Below are positions 16,758-25,588 of a stretch of 64,000 nt of DNA, piece after piece (positions within the stretch are counted from its first letter, which is position 1; each line of letters opens with the position of its first letter). Source of the DNA: Cupriavidus consociatus (GTDB taxonomy: Bacteria; Pseudomonadota; Gammaproteobacteria; Burkholderiales; Burkholderiaceae); contig NZ_JAGIQA010000012.1 in assembly GCF_017814975.1 (NCBI RefSeq), positions 1-64,000 of the forward strand. The letters run 5' to 3'. The position numbers and the translations under genes were made by a program. Under the pieces are notes generated by a model. That model saw nothing but the letters and a program-made list of their open reading frames with translations, did no database searches and was not told the origin of the DNA.

Positions 16758-17297
16758 TTAGCGGCGCGCCGCGACCTCGGCCGCGCGCACCTGGGCGGCG
16801 AGCTTGTCCAGCACGCCGTTGACGTACTTGTAGCCTTCGACGCCGCCGAAGGTCTTGGTCAGCTCGACCGCTTCGTTGATCACGACCTTGTACGGGATGT
16901 CGATGCAGTGCACCAGCTCGTAGCTGCCGACCAGCAGCGCGGCGCGCTCCACCGGCGACAACTCGTCCACGGTGCGGTCCAGGAACGGCTCGAACGCGGC
17001 GGTCAGGCGGGCCTCTTCGCGCACGGCGCCGTTGAGCAGCGCGTCGAAGTGCTCGCGGTCGGCCTTGTTGAAGCCTTGCGCGTCATGCAGGTGGGCCTGG
17101 ATCGCGCCGATGTCGTTGCGGTTCAGCAGCCATTGGTACAGGCCCTGCAGCGCCAGCTCGCGCGAGCGGCGGCGCGCGCTCTTGGGCGGCGCCTTGGCTT
17201 CGGTGCGGGCCGCGGGCTTGTTGCCGGCGTTATTGCCGGCGGGCTTGCCGCCGTCATTGCCGCCCGCATTCTCGGGGGCGTTGGACGTATCACTCAT
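16758..17297 (-). CDS. nusB: Transcription antitermination factor NusB
   Basis: NusB is an all-helical protein that binds boxA RNA with NusE to allow antitermination in rRNA operons. The conserved core starts at [18 protein letters not shown] and includes [18 protein letters not shown] and [33 protein letters not shown]. An Asn/Gly/Lys/Ala-rich disordered extension of about 40 residues precedes it. The start codon lies inside the end of ribH (8-bp overlap), with AGGA 5 nt upstream; an ATG one codon earlier (17300) is possible. Linkage to ribH is conserved in many bacteria. Confidence 0.95.
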   Translation of the reverse strand: MSDTSNAPENAGGNDGGKPAGNNAGNKPAARTEAKAPPKSARRRSRELALQGLYQWLLNRNDIGAIQAHLHDAQGFNKADREHFDALLNGAVREEARLTAAFEPFLDRTVDELSPVERAALLVGSYELVHCIDIPYKVVINEAVELTKTFGGVEGYKYVNGVLDKLAAQVRAAEVAARR

Positions 17298-17787
17298 CAT
17301 CGTCCTCATCGTCTTCCTGGCCGCGCAGCGAGTCCAGCGCATCGACCAGGTTGGCCATTTCCACCGCGGCGCGGGCGCAGTCGCGGCCCTTTTCGCGGGT
17401 GCGGGCATGGGCCTGCTCGTCAGTATCGACGGTCAGGATGCCGTTGGCGACCGGCACGTTGAAATCCAGGCCGACGCGGGTGATGCCGGCGCCGGATTCG
17501 TTCGAGACCAGCTCGAAGTGGTAGGTCTCGCCGCGCACCACCGCGCCGAGCGCGACCAGCGCGTCGAACTGGCCGCTCTCGGCCATCTTCTGCAGTGCCA
17601 GCGGCACTTCCAGCGCGCCGGGCACGGTCACCACCAGGGTGTCCTCGCCTTCGACGCCGAGCTTTTCCAGCTCGGCCACGCAGGCTTCGAGCAGTTCGGC
17701 GCAGACCGGCTCGTTGAAGCGGGCCTGCACGATGCCGATACGCAGGCCTTCACCGTCGAGGTTGCTGGGGTAGAAGCCGTGATCCAT
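17290..17787 (-). CDS. ribH: 6,7-dimethyl-8-ribityllumazine synthase
   Basis: This enzyme condenses 5-amino-6-ribitylamino-uracil with 3,4-dihydroxy-2-butanone 4-phosphate, the penultimate step of riboflavin synthesis. The 165-residue sequence has the usual [13 protein letters not shown] start, [36 protein letters not shown] (catalytic His region) and [18 protein letters not shown]. The C-terminus is an acidic run (EDDEDDDE) that overlaps the beginning of nusB. It lies 83 bp downstream of ribBA. Confidence 0.96.
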   Translation of the reverse strand: MDHGFYPSNLDGEGLRIGIVQARFNEPVCAELLEACVAELEKLGVEGEDTLVVTVPGALEVPLALQKMAESGQFDALVALGAVVRGETYHFELVSNESGAGITRVGLDFNVPVANGILTVDTDEQAHARTREKGRDCARAAVEMANLVDALDSLRGQEDDEDDDE

Positions 17788-17870
17788 TGTTCAGTTCTCC
17801 AGTTTTCGGGGCCGCCGCGGCGGCTTGGCGCCGCGGCCGGGGTATTGGGGGAAGCTTAGTCCGGGAAGGC

Positions 17871-18980
17871 TTAGTCGGCCTGGCCATTCATGGGCTGGTA
17901 ACCCGTCACTTCCAGGTCGAAGCCGGTCATGCTGGGCATGCGCTGCCGGGCGGCCAGCACGCGCATCTTGCCGACGCCGACATCCTTGAGGATCTGCGCG
18001 CCCATTCCATAGGTGCGCAGGTCCGGCTTGCGGCGGGGGCGGGTCTGCGGCGCGTCCAGTGCCGTGAACTGCGTGAACAGCTGCTCGACGGTGTCGCCGC
18101 AGTTCAGCAGCACGATCACGCCGCTGTCGGCCTGGTCGATGGCCTGCATCGCCGCGGGGATGCTCCACGAATGCGTTGTCGACTTCACTTCCAGCAGGTC
18201 CAGCACGGAGAAGGGCTCATGCACGCGCACCAGCGTTTCCTTGTCCGGCGCCGGCGTCCCGCGCACCAGTGCCAGGTGAGCCTGGCCGGTCGGCTTGTCG
18301 CGGTAGGCGATGCTGCGGAAGGTGCCGTACGGCGTCTGCATATCGCGTTCGCCGACACGCTCGATGATGCTCTCGGTGCGGCTGCGGTAATGGATCAGGT
18401 CGGCAATGGTGCCGATCTTCAGGTCGTGCTCCCGGGCGAACTCGATCAGGTCGGGCAGGCGCGCCATGGTGCCGTCGTCCTTCATGATCTCGCAGATCAC
18501 GGCGGCGGGCGTCAGGCCGGCCAGCGCGCCCAGGTCGCAACCGGCCTCGGTATGGCCGGCGCGGATCAGCACGCCGCCGGGCTGGGCCGTCAGCGGGAAG
18601 ATATGGCCGGGCTGGACCAGGTCGGCCGCCTTGGCATCGCGAGCCACCGCGGCTTGTACGGTGCGGGCACGGTCGGCGGCCGAGATGCCGGTGGTCACGC
18701 CTTCGGCGGCCTCGATCGACACCGTGAAGTTGGTGCCGTGCTGGGTGCCGTTGCGGGTGACCATGGGGTGCAGGTCCAGCTGGCGGCAGCGCTCGGCGGT
18801 CAGCGTCAGGCAGATCAGGCCGCGGCCGTGCTTGGCCATGAAGTTGATCGCTTCCGGAGTGACGAAGTCGGCAGCCAGCACCAGGTCGCCTTCATTCTCG
18901 CGATCTTCCTCGTCAACAAGGATGACCATGCGGCCGGCACGGATGTCGGCAATGATGTCTTCGGTACGGGCGATTGTCAT
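17871..18980 (-). CDS. ribBA: RibBA: active DHBP synthase fused to a degenerate GTP cyclohydrolase II domain
   Basis: The N-terminal half (about residues 1-200) is a complete 3,4-dihydroxy-2-butanone 4-phosphate synthase. It has [12 protein letters not shown], the HGRGLICL stretch, [18 protein letters not shown], and the PGHIFPL and GHTEAGCDL motifs. The C-terminal half has the GTP cyclohydrolase II fold ([33 protein letters not shown]). The place where the zinc-binding cysteines normally follow RVHSEC reads [18 protein letters not shown], so the metal site is lost. GTP cyclohydrolase activity is therefore unlikely, and a separate ribA is expected elsewhere in the genome. The gene follows ribE with a 222-bp gap and its own promoter. 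Confidence 0.94.
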   Translation of the reverse strand: MTIARTEDIIADIRAGRMVILVDEEDRENEGDLVLAADFVTPEAINFMAKHGRGLICLTLTAERCRQLDLHPMVTRNGTQHGTNFTVSIEAAEGVTTGISAADRARTVQAAVARDAKAADLVQPGHIFPLTAQPGGVLIRAGHTEAGCDLGALAGLTPAAVICEIMKDDGTMARLPDLIEFAREHDLKIGTIADLIHYRSRTESIIERVGERDMQTPYGTFRSIAYRDKPTGQAHLALVRGTPAPDKETLVRVHEPFSVLDLLEVKSTTHSWSIPAAMQAIDQADSGVIVLLNCGDTVEQLFTQFTALDAPQTRPRRKPDLRTYGMGAQILKDVGVGKMRVLAARQRMPSMTGFDLEVTGYQPMNGQAD

Positions 18981-19102
18981 GGCGTGCTGGACGGCAAATT
19001 GAGGCGAAACGAGCGAAATGCCGCGAATAAGGCGGACGGGAACGGTGGCCGCGTCGGAAGGCGGCCGGACTGAGGCGGGGCGTCGGGCCGGGCCCGCCAG
19101 GG

Positions 19103-19131
19103 CATATACGCCCGGCAGGATGCCCAGTCAA
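19103..19131 (-). promoter_or_regulatory. Promoter in the ribE-ribBA gap
   Basis: On the minus strand TTGACT (19131-19126) and TATATG (19108-19103) are 17 bp apart. This would transcribe ribBA-ribH-nusB separately from ribD-ribE. I looked for an FMN riboswitch in the 120-nt leader and saw none. Confidence 0.65.
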
Positions 19132-19202
19132 GCCCGCTATTGTACGCCAAGGCAGGCGGTGCGGGCGGCCGCGCCACGGGAAAGTGCCGCGGCGGCGCGG
19201 GC

Positions 19203-19823
19203 CTACTTGGCGGCGTCAGCGGCTGACAGCATCCGCTCCACGTAGCGCGCGATCAGGTCGATTTCCAGGTTCACGCGGGCGCCGGGCTTGAGTTCCTGCA
19301 GCGTTGTGACCTCGACCGTGTGCGGGATCAGGTTGATCGAGAACACGCAGCCGTCGGCTTCGTCGCTGACGCGGTTGACCGTCAGCGAGACGCCGTTGAC
19401 CACCACCGAGCCCTTGTAGGCCAGGTAGCGGGCCAGCTCGCGCGGCGCGCGGATGCGCAGTTCGTGCGATTCACCGACGGGCGCGAAATGCATCACTTCG
19501 CCCAGCCCGTCGACGTGCCCCGAGACCAGGTGGCCGCCGAGACGATCGGCCAGCCGCAGCGCCTTCTCCAGGTTGACGCGGCCGGCGAGCTCCAGGCCGA
19601 CGGTCTTGTCGAGCGACTCGCGCGAGACCTCGACGTCGAAGCTGTCAGCGCCCATGGCGATCACCGTCATGCACGCGCCCTGGATCGCAATGCTGTCGCC
19701 GATGATCACATCGGACAGGTCCAGGCCGCCGGCGGCGATATGCAGGCGCACGCCGGCATCGGCGGCACCCAGCGGGGTTACGGTTTCGATGCGGCCGACG
19801 GCCGCGACAATGCCTGTGAACAT
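19203..19823 (-). CDS. ribE: Riboflavin synthase, alpha chain
   Basis: It dismutates two lumazine molecules into riboflavin. The protein begins MFTGIVAAVGRIE, the family start, so the in-frame methionine further upstream is not used. It contains two homologous lumazine-binding barrels: the first with DSIAIQGACMTV and SRESLDKTVGL, the second with GHLVSGHVDGLGEV and GSVVVNGVSLTVN. The C-terminal trimerisation helix is ARVNLEIDLIARYVERML. The gene follows ribD with a 38-bp gap, so the two are probably co-transcribed. Confidence 0.96.
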   Translation of the reverse strand: MFTGIVAAVGRIETVTPLGAADAGVRLHIAAGGLDLSDVIIGDSIAIQGACMTVIAMGADSFDVEVSRESLDKTVGLELAGRVNLEKALRLADRLGGHLVSGHVDGLGEVMHFAPVGESHELRIRAPRELARYLAYKGSVVVNGVSLTVNRVSDEADGCVFSINLIPHTVEVTTLQELKPGARVNLEIDLIARYVERMLSAADAAK

Positions 19824-19861
19824 GGTGGTGTCTTCTGTCTTGGTCAATCTGGGTTTGCCGG

Positions 19862-20977
19862 TCAGGCGTCGTTGCGGCGCGCGATCAGCCGCAGGTCGTC
19901 GCCGATCTGCCGGATTTCATGCCAGCGGAATTGCGCGGCATCCTGCAGCCGCGCCAGCGGCGGCAGGTTGAACATGCCCTGCGCGTCGCCGAGCAGTTTG
20001 GGCGCCAGGTAGATCAGCAGCTCGTCGGCGCAGTGTTCGCGCACCAGCGAGCCGTTGAGCTTGAAGCCCGCTTCGACGTGCAATTCGTTGATGCCGCGCC
20101 GGCCGAGCTCCTGCAGCATCCGGGGCAGCTCGACCTTGCCGTGCGGGTTGGGCAGGACCACGACTTCGGCGCCGCGCGCTACCAGCGCCCTCTGGCGTTC
20201 GGGGTTTTCCACGGCGCAGAACACCAGCACGGGCTTGGCGAATTCGCCGGCGTCCGGGGCCAGGATCTTTGCGTCGAGCGGCACTTCCAGTCGCGAATCG
20301 ACCAGGACCCGCTGCGGCTGCCGCGGAGTGGCGAGGGCGCGCACGGTCAGCGCCGGGTCGTCATCGCGGACCGTGCCGATGCCGGTCAGGATCGCGCAGG
20401 CGCGCGCGCGCCAGGCATGGCCGTCGTCGCGCGCCGCCTGGCCGGTGATCCACTGGCTGGTGCCGTCATGCAGCGCGGTGCCGCCGTCCATCGACGCCGC
20501 CACCTTGACCCGCACCCACGGCAGCCCGCGCGTCATGCGCGACACGAAGCCAATGTTGAGATCGCGCGCTTCCTTTTCCAGCAGGCCGCAGCGCACGTCG
20601 ATGCCGGCATCGCGCAGCCGCTGCAGGCCGCGTCCGGAGACCGAGGGGTTGGGATCTTCCATGGCCGCCACCACCCGCGCCACCCCCGCGCGCACCAGCG
20701 CATCGGCGCATGGCGGCGTACGGCCGAAGTGGCTGCACGGCTCGAGCGTGACGTAGGCGGTGGCGCCGTCCGGATCCAGCCCGCGCGACAGCGCGTCTTT
20801 CATCGCCTGGATTTCGGCATGGTCCTGTCCGGCCGGCTGGGTGTAGCCCTGGCCGATGACCTGGCCGTCCTTGACCAGCACGCAGCCGACGCGCGGATTG
20901 GGCGTGGTGGTGAACATGCCCCGCGCCGCGAGCGCGAGGGCCTGTTGCATGGCGGCGTGGTCGGTATCGGAAAACAT
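19862..20977 (-). CDS. ribD: Bifunctional riboflavin deaminase-reductase RibD
   Basis: This 371-residue protein carries out the second and third steps of riboflavin synthesis. The N-terminal deaminase domain has the zinc-binding HAE (QDHAEIQAM) and PCSHFGRTPPC motifs plus the usual PNPRVGCVLVKDG. The C-terminal reductase domain starts near VRVKVAASMDGGTAL and includes SQWITG and GIGTVRDDDPALTVR, the NADPH and substrate-binding loops, and ends in YLAPKLLGDAQGMF. It sits 63 bp downstream of a leftward minor-pilin gene on the same strand and may be read from that operon. Confidence 0.96.
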   Translation of the reverse strand: MFSDTDHAAMQQALALAARGMFTTTPNPRVGCVLVKDGQVIGQGYTQPAGQDHAEIQAMKDALSRGLDPDGATAYVTLEPCSHFGRTPPCADALVRAGVARVVAAMEDPNPSVSGRGLQRLRDAGIDVRCGLLEKEARDLNIGFVSRMTRGLPWVRVKVAASMDGGTALHDGTSQWITGQAARDDGHAWRARACAILTGIGTVRDDDPALTVRALATPRQPQRVLVDSRLEVPLDAKILAPDAGEFAKPVLVFCAVENPERQRALVARGAEVVVLPNPHGKVELPRMLQELGRRGINELHVEAGFKLNGSLVREHCADELLIYLAPKLLGDAQGMFNLPPLARLQDAAQFRWHEIRQIGDDLRLIARRNDA

Positions 20978-21040
20978 GGCGCCTGTAGCTCGTGGCCGGT
21001 TTGCTGTGGATGGGAGGAGAGTCTGTCCGGGGTTCCAGGG

Positions 21041-21577
21041 TTACGGCGGCTCGGGGCCGTCCGCCGCATCGCAATCGCTGTCGCGGCCCGGCGTGCAGAG
21101 CCGGATGCGGCCCTGGGCGCCAAGGCGCACCTGGCGCTGCGCCCCGCGGCAGCTAAGCGCGAAGGTGGCGGTCTGGAAGCCGCCTTGTTCAGACCGAGAG
21201 TATCCCACAGCTGTGAATCGCACCGTATGGCTGTCACGGCCGGTCTGCCGCAGCGCCACGCGCAGGCAGGACACCGCGGACTCGACCACCGCCAGCGGTG
21301 TCGTATCCGGGCCGGGTCCGGCCAGCAGTTGCCAGCCGTGGTCCAGGCCGGGCTGCCCGTCCAGGGGCTGCAGCGTCACTTCGATGCGGCGGGCCATCGC
21401 AGTGGAGCGCGCCAGCGCCAGCGAGGCGGCAAGCCGATCGGCGGCCTGGTCCACCGCCTGGCGCGCCAGCAGTGCGCTGAAGGATGGAAAGGCCATGGCG
21501 GCCAGCACCGCCAGGATGGCGAGGCAGGCCAGCAGCTCGGCCAGGCTCATGCCGGGGCAGCGAGGAACGCGCGGCAT
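21041..21577 (-). CDS. GspH/FimT-like minor pseudopilin, leftward set
   Basis: A 178-residue type IV prepilin. The leader is MPRVPRCPG with cleavage before MSLAELLACLAILAVLAAMAFP, so the mature protein starts with methionine and keeps Glu5. The segment PSFSALLARQAVDQAADRLAASLALARSTAMARRIEVTL matches the FimT/GspH pattern. The C-terminal part is beta-rich and has cysteines for a disulphide. It is the last gene of a leftward pilin operon and starts 1 bp after the preceding pilin stop. Confidence 0.82.
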   Translation of the reverse strand: MPRVPRCPGMSLAELLACLAILAVLAAMAFPSFSALLARQAVDQAADRLAASLALARSTAMARRIEVTLQPLDGQPGLDHGWQLLAGPGPDTTPLAVVESAVSCLRVALRQTGRDSHTVRFTAVGYSRSEQGGFQTATFALSCRGAQRQVRLGAQGRIRLCTPGRDSDCDAADGPEPP

Positions 21578-21578
21578 C

Positions 21579-22013
21579 TCAGCAATCCGCCGGCAACGGT
21601 CCGGGCCGGTCGGCGTTCTCGGGCCACGACAGCCACTGGCCGGTGCTGCGCAGGATCAGCACGCCGCACTGGCGGTCGGGCTGGCGCGGCGTGGCGCGCA
21701 GTTCGACGCACGCATCCAGGCTTGCCGCCGGGCAGGGCGTTGCCGACATGACATGGCGTGCCTGGCCAGTCGCGGGCACCGGGCGCGGCCAGTCGCCCGC
21801 CACGGTGTCGTCTCCGGGCTGCCTGGCGAAGCTCATGGTTGCTGCGGCGTGCCGTTCCAGCTCCAGCAAGGCCGAGGCCAGTTCGGCGCGCGCCTGGGCG
21901 CGCCAGCCGCGCCGGAGATGCTCGTGCCAGGCGGGCACGGCAAGCGCGGCCAGCAGCGCGGCGATCACCACCACGGCCATCAGCTCGATCAGGGAGAAGC
22001 CGCGCGGACTCAT
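21579..22013 (-). CDS. PilE-like type IV minor pilin, leftward set
   Basis: The ATG at 22013 overlaps the stop of the upstream PilY1-like gene (ATGA), so the longer frame is rejected. The short leader MSPRG is cleaved before FSLIELMAVVVIAALLAALAVP with Glu5. The product has 144 residues. The middle reads HEHLRRGWRAQARAELASALLELERHAA, as in PilE-type minor pilins, and cysteines near the C-terminus (QCGVLI and the last residue) can form the D-region disulphide. It would be processed by a PilD peptidase encoded elsewhere. Confidence 0.83.
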   Translation of the reverse strand: MSPRGFSLIELMAVVVIAALLAALAVPAWHEHLRRGWRAQARAELASALLELERHAAATMSFARQPGDDTVAGDWPRPVPATGQARHVMSATPCPAASLDACVELRATPRQPDRQCGVLILRSTGQWLSWPENADRPGPLPADC

Positions 22014-23815
22014 GGTGCGGTCTCCTTCGCCGGGCCCGCCAGTTCGCGCCATGCCAGCCGGCCTGTGCGACGGCTTGCTACCACGTGCGCAAGGCGCGTT
22101 GTCACGCCGTTCTCCACTGCCCATAGCGCCAGTTCATGCACCTCGCGGCCGGCACTGCCGGCCTGGGGTGTCATTCCCGGCAGGGCCTCACGAGTGAGGA
22201 TCGGCGAGTCTTCGCTGATTTGCCCGGTGACGAAGGGAAGCATCGGCGCGCCGTCCGTGTTGCGGCCGACTGACTCGCCCGTGGCACCCAGCACCAGGTA
22301 GGTCCGCTGCCTGCCGTCCGGCAGCCGTGTCATGAAGACGAGGTAGCCCGGCGAGGCCAGGCTGATGCGCTCGACCTGTTCATTGGCATCGGGCAGGACG
22401 AGGTGCCAACCCGCCGTTTGCGCCGAAGGGCCCTGGCCTGGTGCGACCTGGAGGACAAAACCGGCGCCTTGAGCGCGCACTTCGATGCTGGCCGGCTGGC
22501 TGGCGGCATGGTTGCCCTCGGCTATGGCGGCCAGTTCGTTGCCGGCCGCATAGACCACCAGTGGTTGCGCCGGCGTACCCAGCACCACCGGCGGGGCCGG
22601 CTCGGCGAAGCCGGCCCCGCCGCGCAGGCGGTACAGACAGGTGGCCGGCGGCGCGGACTGCTGCCGCAAAACATCGCCCAGCGCAAAACGCCACAGCTGG
22701 CCGTCAGCATCCGTGGCGTACGCGGCCAGCGCAGTGCCGTCAAACGCCATTGCCACAGTCACGGCGCGCAGCGCGGCCGTCGATGGCTTGCCGTCGCAGC
22801 CTTGAGTGGCCACGTGCAGCATGCGCCATGAGGACGCCGGCGTGTCGAGCGGCAGCAGCGCGAGCCCGGGTTCCGCCGGCGGCGCCAGCAGTGCGATGGC
22901 ATGCCAGCGCCGCGTCTGGCCGTCGCCCAGCGCGGCCGCGCGAACCGGCCCGATGCCGGCAAGTGGCAACGCCGGCGTGGCCGCCTGTTCCCACAGCAAC
23001 CGCAATGGTGGCGCGGCGTCTGGTTCTGTGATGTCCAATGCAAACACCCCGGCGATGTCCTCCGGCCCGCCGCGGAACGCGCACAGCACCAGCGTGCGCC
23101 AGGCACCGCCCACGACGGCGTCGGTGCTTTCCGGGCGGGGGCAGGGGTTGGGCGCAACCGGTGCCGTGGACGCCACCATGGCGGCGGCGAGCGGCAGCAG
23201 CGTGCGTGGCAGGTAGACGGCAAGCTCCTCGCCGGTGACGGCATTGAAGCCGTGCAGCTGGCCATCGACGGTGCCGAGCCATGCCATATGTGGCCGCTGT
23301 GCATGGCGCACGCGGAAGGAAGCATGGCCAGGCTTTCCCGGCTGCCACGCCGGTGGCGCGACCACCAGTACGCGCGCGCCACGCGCGCTGGCCAGTCGCG
23401 TCTCGCGCGGGCGCAGTGCGGGATCGGCATTGTCGCCGCGCAGCCAGGCCAGTTGCTGGATGTCGAGTCGCTCGCGCATGGAATCGTCGAGGTCGGGCCA
23501 TTGGAGTGCCACCAGCCGCTCCGGCTGGAGCAGGGCGGCCGGCAGCGAGGTGTAGATGCTGCGCGATGCGGGTTGCCTGGCATCCAGCAAGGCACCCGCT
23601 TCCCACAAGCCCGACACCGGCTGGCGATCATCGCCGGTGCCGGCGAGCGAGGCTTGCCAGCCGACTGCGCGCAACCGGCCAGTCCAGGGTTTTGCTCCGG
23701 ATCCGATCTGGTAGGCGAGCGGGAGCTGGCCGGCAGCGCTGCCGGTGCCCGCCGCAACCGCCAGGACAGGCAGCAGCGCGAGCACGCAGGCAAGTAGGGC
23801 GGCGCGTACTTTCAT
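22010..23815 (-). CDS. Short PilY1-like protein lacking the vWA domain
   Basis: A 601-residue exported protein (signal peptide MKVRAALLACVLALLPVLAVAA) in the position a pilY1 gene holds in pilin operons. The C-terminal two thirds look like a PilY1 beta-propeller, with MAWLGTVDGQLHGFNAVTGEEL, ALDITEPDAAPPLRLLWEQ and TDADGQLWRFALGDVL, which correspond to propeller blades in full PilY1. The vWA domain with its DxSxS metal site is absent, as is the calcium-binding DxDGxxDxxD-type loop. It may be a pilus-tip adaptor without the mechanosensing part, or a decayed paralogue of the complete pilY1 at 28.7 kb. It overlaps both neighbours by 4 bp. Confidence 0.75.
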   Translation of the reverse strand: MKVRAALLACVLALLPVLAVAAGTGSAAGQLPLAYQIGSGAKPWTGRLRAVGWQASLAGTGDDRQPVSGLWEAGALLDARQPASRSIYTSLPAALLQPERLVALQWPDLDDSMRERLDIQQLAWLRGDNADPALRPRETRLASARGARVLVVAPPAWQPGKPGHASFRVRHAQRPHMAWLGTVDGQLHGFNAVTGEELAVYLPRTLLPLAAAMVASTAPVAPNPCPRPESTDAVVGGAWRTLVLCAFRGGPEDIAGVFALDITEPDAAPPLRLLWEQAATPALPLAGIGPVRAAALGDGQTRRWHAIALLAPPAEPGLALLPLDTPASSWRMLHVATQGCDGKPSTAALRAVTVAMAFDGTALAAYATDADGQLWRFALGDVLRQQSAPPATCLYRLRGGAGFAEPAPPVVLGTPAQPLVVYAAGNELAAIAEGNHAASQPASIEVRAQGAGFVLQVAPGQGPSAQTAGWHLVLPDANEQVERISLASPGYLVFMTRLPDGRQRTYLVLGATGESVGRNTDGAPMLPFVTGQISEDSPILTREALPGMTPQAGSAGREVHELALWAVENGVTTRLAHVVASRRTGRLAWRELAGPAKETAP

Positions 23816-24387
23816 GGCTGCACGATGCTCTGTACGACGGCGCGTACCGCGGGCGAGCGGCCGAAGCCGACGGCGGTGATGCGCAGCCGTGGCAAGGCCG
23901 GCCGGCCTTCGTCGAGCATGGGGCCGTCGTCGAGCAGCTCGGCAACGTAGCGCGGCGCCGTGTACGAACCTGCAAAAGCTGGCGGCAAGGCGGCTTCCGG
24001 CACGACGGCAATGCCGCTTGCCGGCACGCCAATCTCCAGGTCGGCAGCGAGGCCATTAAGCCACGGCTGCCATACTGGCGTGCGTGCATGCGCAGTGTTG
24101 CACAGCGCTGCCTGCGCGCCGCGGCCGCATTCGCCAGGGGCTGGCCACTGGCCGAAGCGGTCGTCACTTCCGCCGGCGGCGGCGAGCAGTTCCTCCTCCG
24201 CCTCGAGCAGGGCGGCTTCTGCAGCCCGGAACGCCATCTCGCGATCGCGGCCGGCGAGCGCCAGTTGCCGGCCTGCCAGAAGCATTTGCAGCATGGCCGC
24301 CGCGGTGGCGGCGACCAGCAGCAGCATCGTTGCCGCGAACAGCAGCGTGATGCCGCCGGCCTGCGTCATGGCGTGCGGCCTCAGCAT
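23812..24387 (-). CDS. PilX-like minor pilin, leftward set
   Basis: A 191-residue protein with a PilX_N-type start: MTQAGG followed by ITLLFAATMLLLVAATAAAMLQM. As in PilX/GspK proteins the Glu5 of ordinary pilins is missing. The segment AGRDREMAFRAAEAALLEAEEELL is the usual PilX amphipathic helix after the membrane region. Cysteines (ECGRGAQAALC) may form a disulphide. Start choices are ATG 24387 or 24369; the first overlaps the pilW-like gene. Confidence 0.78.
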   Translation of the reverse strand: MLRPHAMTQAGGITLLFAATMLLLVAATAAAMLQMLLAGRQLALAGRDREMAFRAAEAALLEAEEELLAAAGGSDDRFGQWPAPGECGRGAQAALCNTAHARTPVWQPWLNGLAADLEIGVPASGIAVVPEAALPPAFAGSYTAPRYVAELLDDGPMLDEGRPALPRLRITAVGFGRSPAVRAVVQSIVQP

Positions 24388-25283
24388 AGCGTCTCCTCGC
24401 AGCGCGGGGCGTTGCGCAGGCGGACCGTCGTGGCGAACACGCGCCGGTTGGCGCGGTGCGTGTCGACCGGTGCTGCCTGCAGGTCGGCCAGTGCATCGTC
24501 AGCGCGCGCCGTCACGGCAGCATCACGGGGAACGCCGCGCTGCTCGCCCTGGAGCGCAAGCGCGATCTGCACCGCCAGCACGCGATGCCATGCGTGCGCT
24601 CCCATGGCCTGGACCCGTGCGGCAGGCAGGAACGCATCGGGCTGGCGGTCGCCGTCCATGTCTACCCCGAAGCGCAGTTGCATCGATGCGACGCCGCGGA
24701 GCAGTGCCCCCGAAGTCCAGCCCTGTCCGTCGACCTGGCCATTGCGGCGGGACGGGTAGCGGCACAGCAGTTGCGGCTCGCCGTCCGTGGCGGCGGCAAT
24801 ATAGAGCATGTTTGCCGCGACAAAATCCGTGGCGCTGTCGGCCCCAGCCATCTGTGCCGCCAGCGGATACCCGCTGCAATCGATCATCGTCTCGTCAGGC
24901 TGGCTCGGATCGCCGGGCTGCCCCTGGCCGCTGAACCGCACCAGCAGGACATCGCTGTGCGCGACGCCGTGGCGGGTGCACGTCGGCACCTCGGCGATGC
25001 CTGGCTGCCCGCAGTCGTCGGCGCCGCTGACGGCGGGCGGTGCTGATGCGCCGAGCGGGCCGGCATGCCAGCCGGACTGGCGCAGCAGCGCAGCCAGGAT
25101 GGCGAGCGCGCGCTGGCCGCGCTCTTCCAGCAGTACGCGCTCCGCCGCGCTGCGATAGGCGGACAGTGCCACCTGCCATGCTGCCGTGGCGACGGCGGCG
25201 ACGATCAGCCCGAGCGCCAGGCCGACCATGGCTTCGGTCAACGAAAAGCCGAGGCCCTTGCGGCGCATCGGAAGCGTTCTCAT
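24381..25283 (-). CDS. PilW-like minor pilin, leftward set
   Basis: A prepilin of 300 residues with leader MRTLPMRRKGLG cleaved before FSLTEAMVGLALGLIVAAVATAAWQ (Glu5 present). The long globular part contains DDCGQPGIAEVPTCTRHGVAHSDVLLVRF, in the pattern of PilW proteins. The ATG at 25283 overlaps the stop of the upstream PilV-like frame by 4 bp and is preferred to a start at 25328. It is translated in an overlapping chain with the downstream PilX- and PilY1-like genes. Confidence 0.82.
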   Translation of the reverse strand: MRTLPMRRKGLGFSLTEAMVGLALGLIVAAVATAAWQVALSAYRSAAERVLLEERGQRALAILAALLRQSGWHAGPLGASAPPAVSGADDCGQPGIAEVPTCTRHGVAHSDVLLVRFSGQGQPGDPSQPDETMIDCSGYPLAAQMAGADSATDFVAANMLYIAAATDGEPQLLCRYPSRRNGQVDGQGWTSGALLRGVASMQLRFGVDMDGDRQPDAFLPAARVQAMGAHAWHRVLAVQIALALQGEQRGVPRDAAVTARADDALADLQAAPVDTHRANRRVFATTVRLRNAPRCEETLC

Positions 25284-25588
25284 GGCAGCCCCGCGCCGAC
25301 GCGGTTCAGCGGTAATCCGGCCGGCCATGGCGCCAGTTCGGCCAACTCTGCCGTGCTGCGCGTGTCAAGGCTAGCCTGGTCCAGCGCTCGCTGCCAGCCG
25401 AGTCCCGTCGGCCCCAGGATCACGAGCGAAGCCAGGCCGGCGGTGAAGAGCGCGAGTCCGCAGAGCGATTCGAACAGGATGTAGCCGCGCACGGTGCGAA
25501 GTAGAGGAAAGCAACCAGACAGGCAACGAGGAAAGCAATGAGGTAGGTAACGATGGAGGCGGCAGGGCAGGGCGAAGGGAGGATGCAT
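25280..25588 (-). CDS. Truncated PilV-like minor pilin, leftward set
   Basis: The frame contains a type III signal RTVRG cleaved before YILFESLCGLALFTAGLASLVIL, with Glu5 at the right place. The mature protein would have only about 62 residues, half the size of a normal PilV, and lacks a globular head. Start is uncertain: ATG 25588 gives a long 33-residue leader and GTG 25492 gives a leader of only three residues; neither has a ribosome binding site. It is followed at once by the PilW-like gene. It may be a degraded PilV or a functional stub. Confidence 0.55.
   Translation of the reverse strand: MHPPFALPCRLHRYLPHCFPRCLSGCFPLLRTVRGYILFESLCGLALFTAGLASLVILGPTGLGWQRALDQASLDTRSTAELAELAPWPAGLPLNRVGAGLP

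Noticed and set aside
18981..19202. Possible FMN riboswitch before ribBA
   Set aside because: The conserved RFN segments (such as the GGCGGT and CCGGAG parts in order) are not present; only a promoter is seen.
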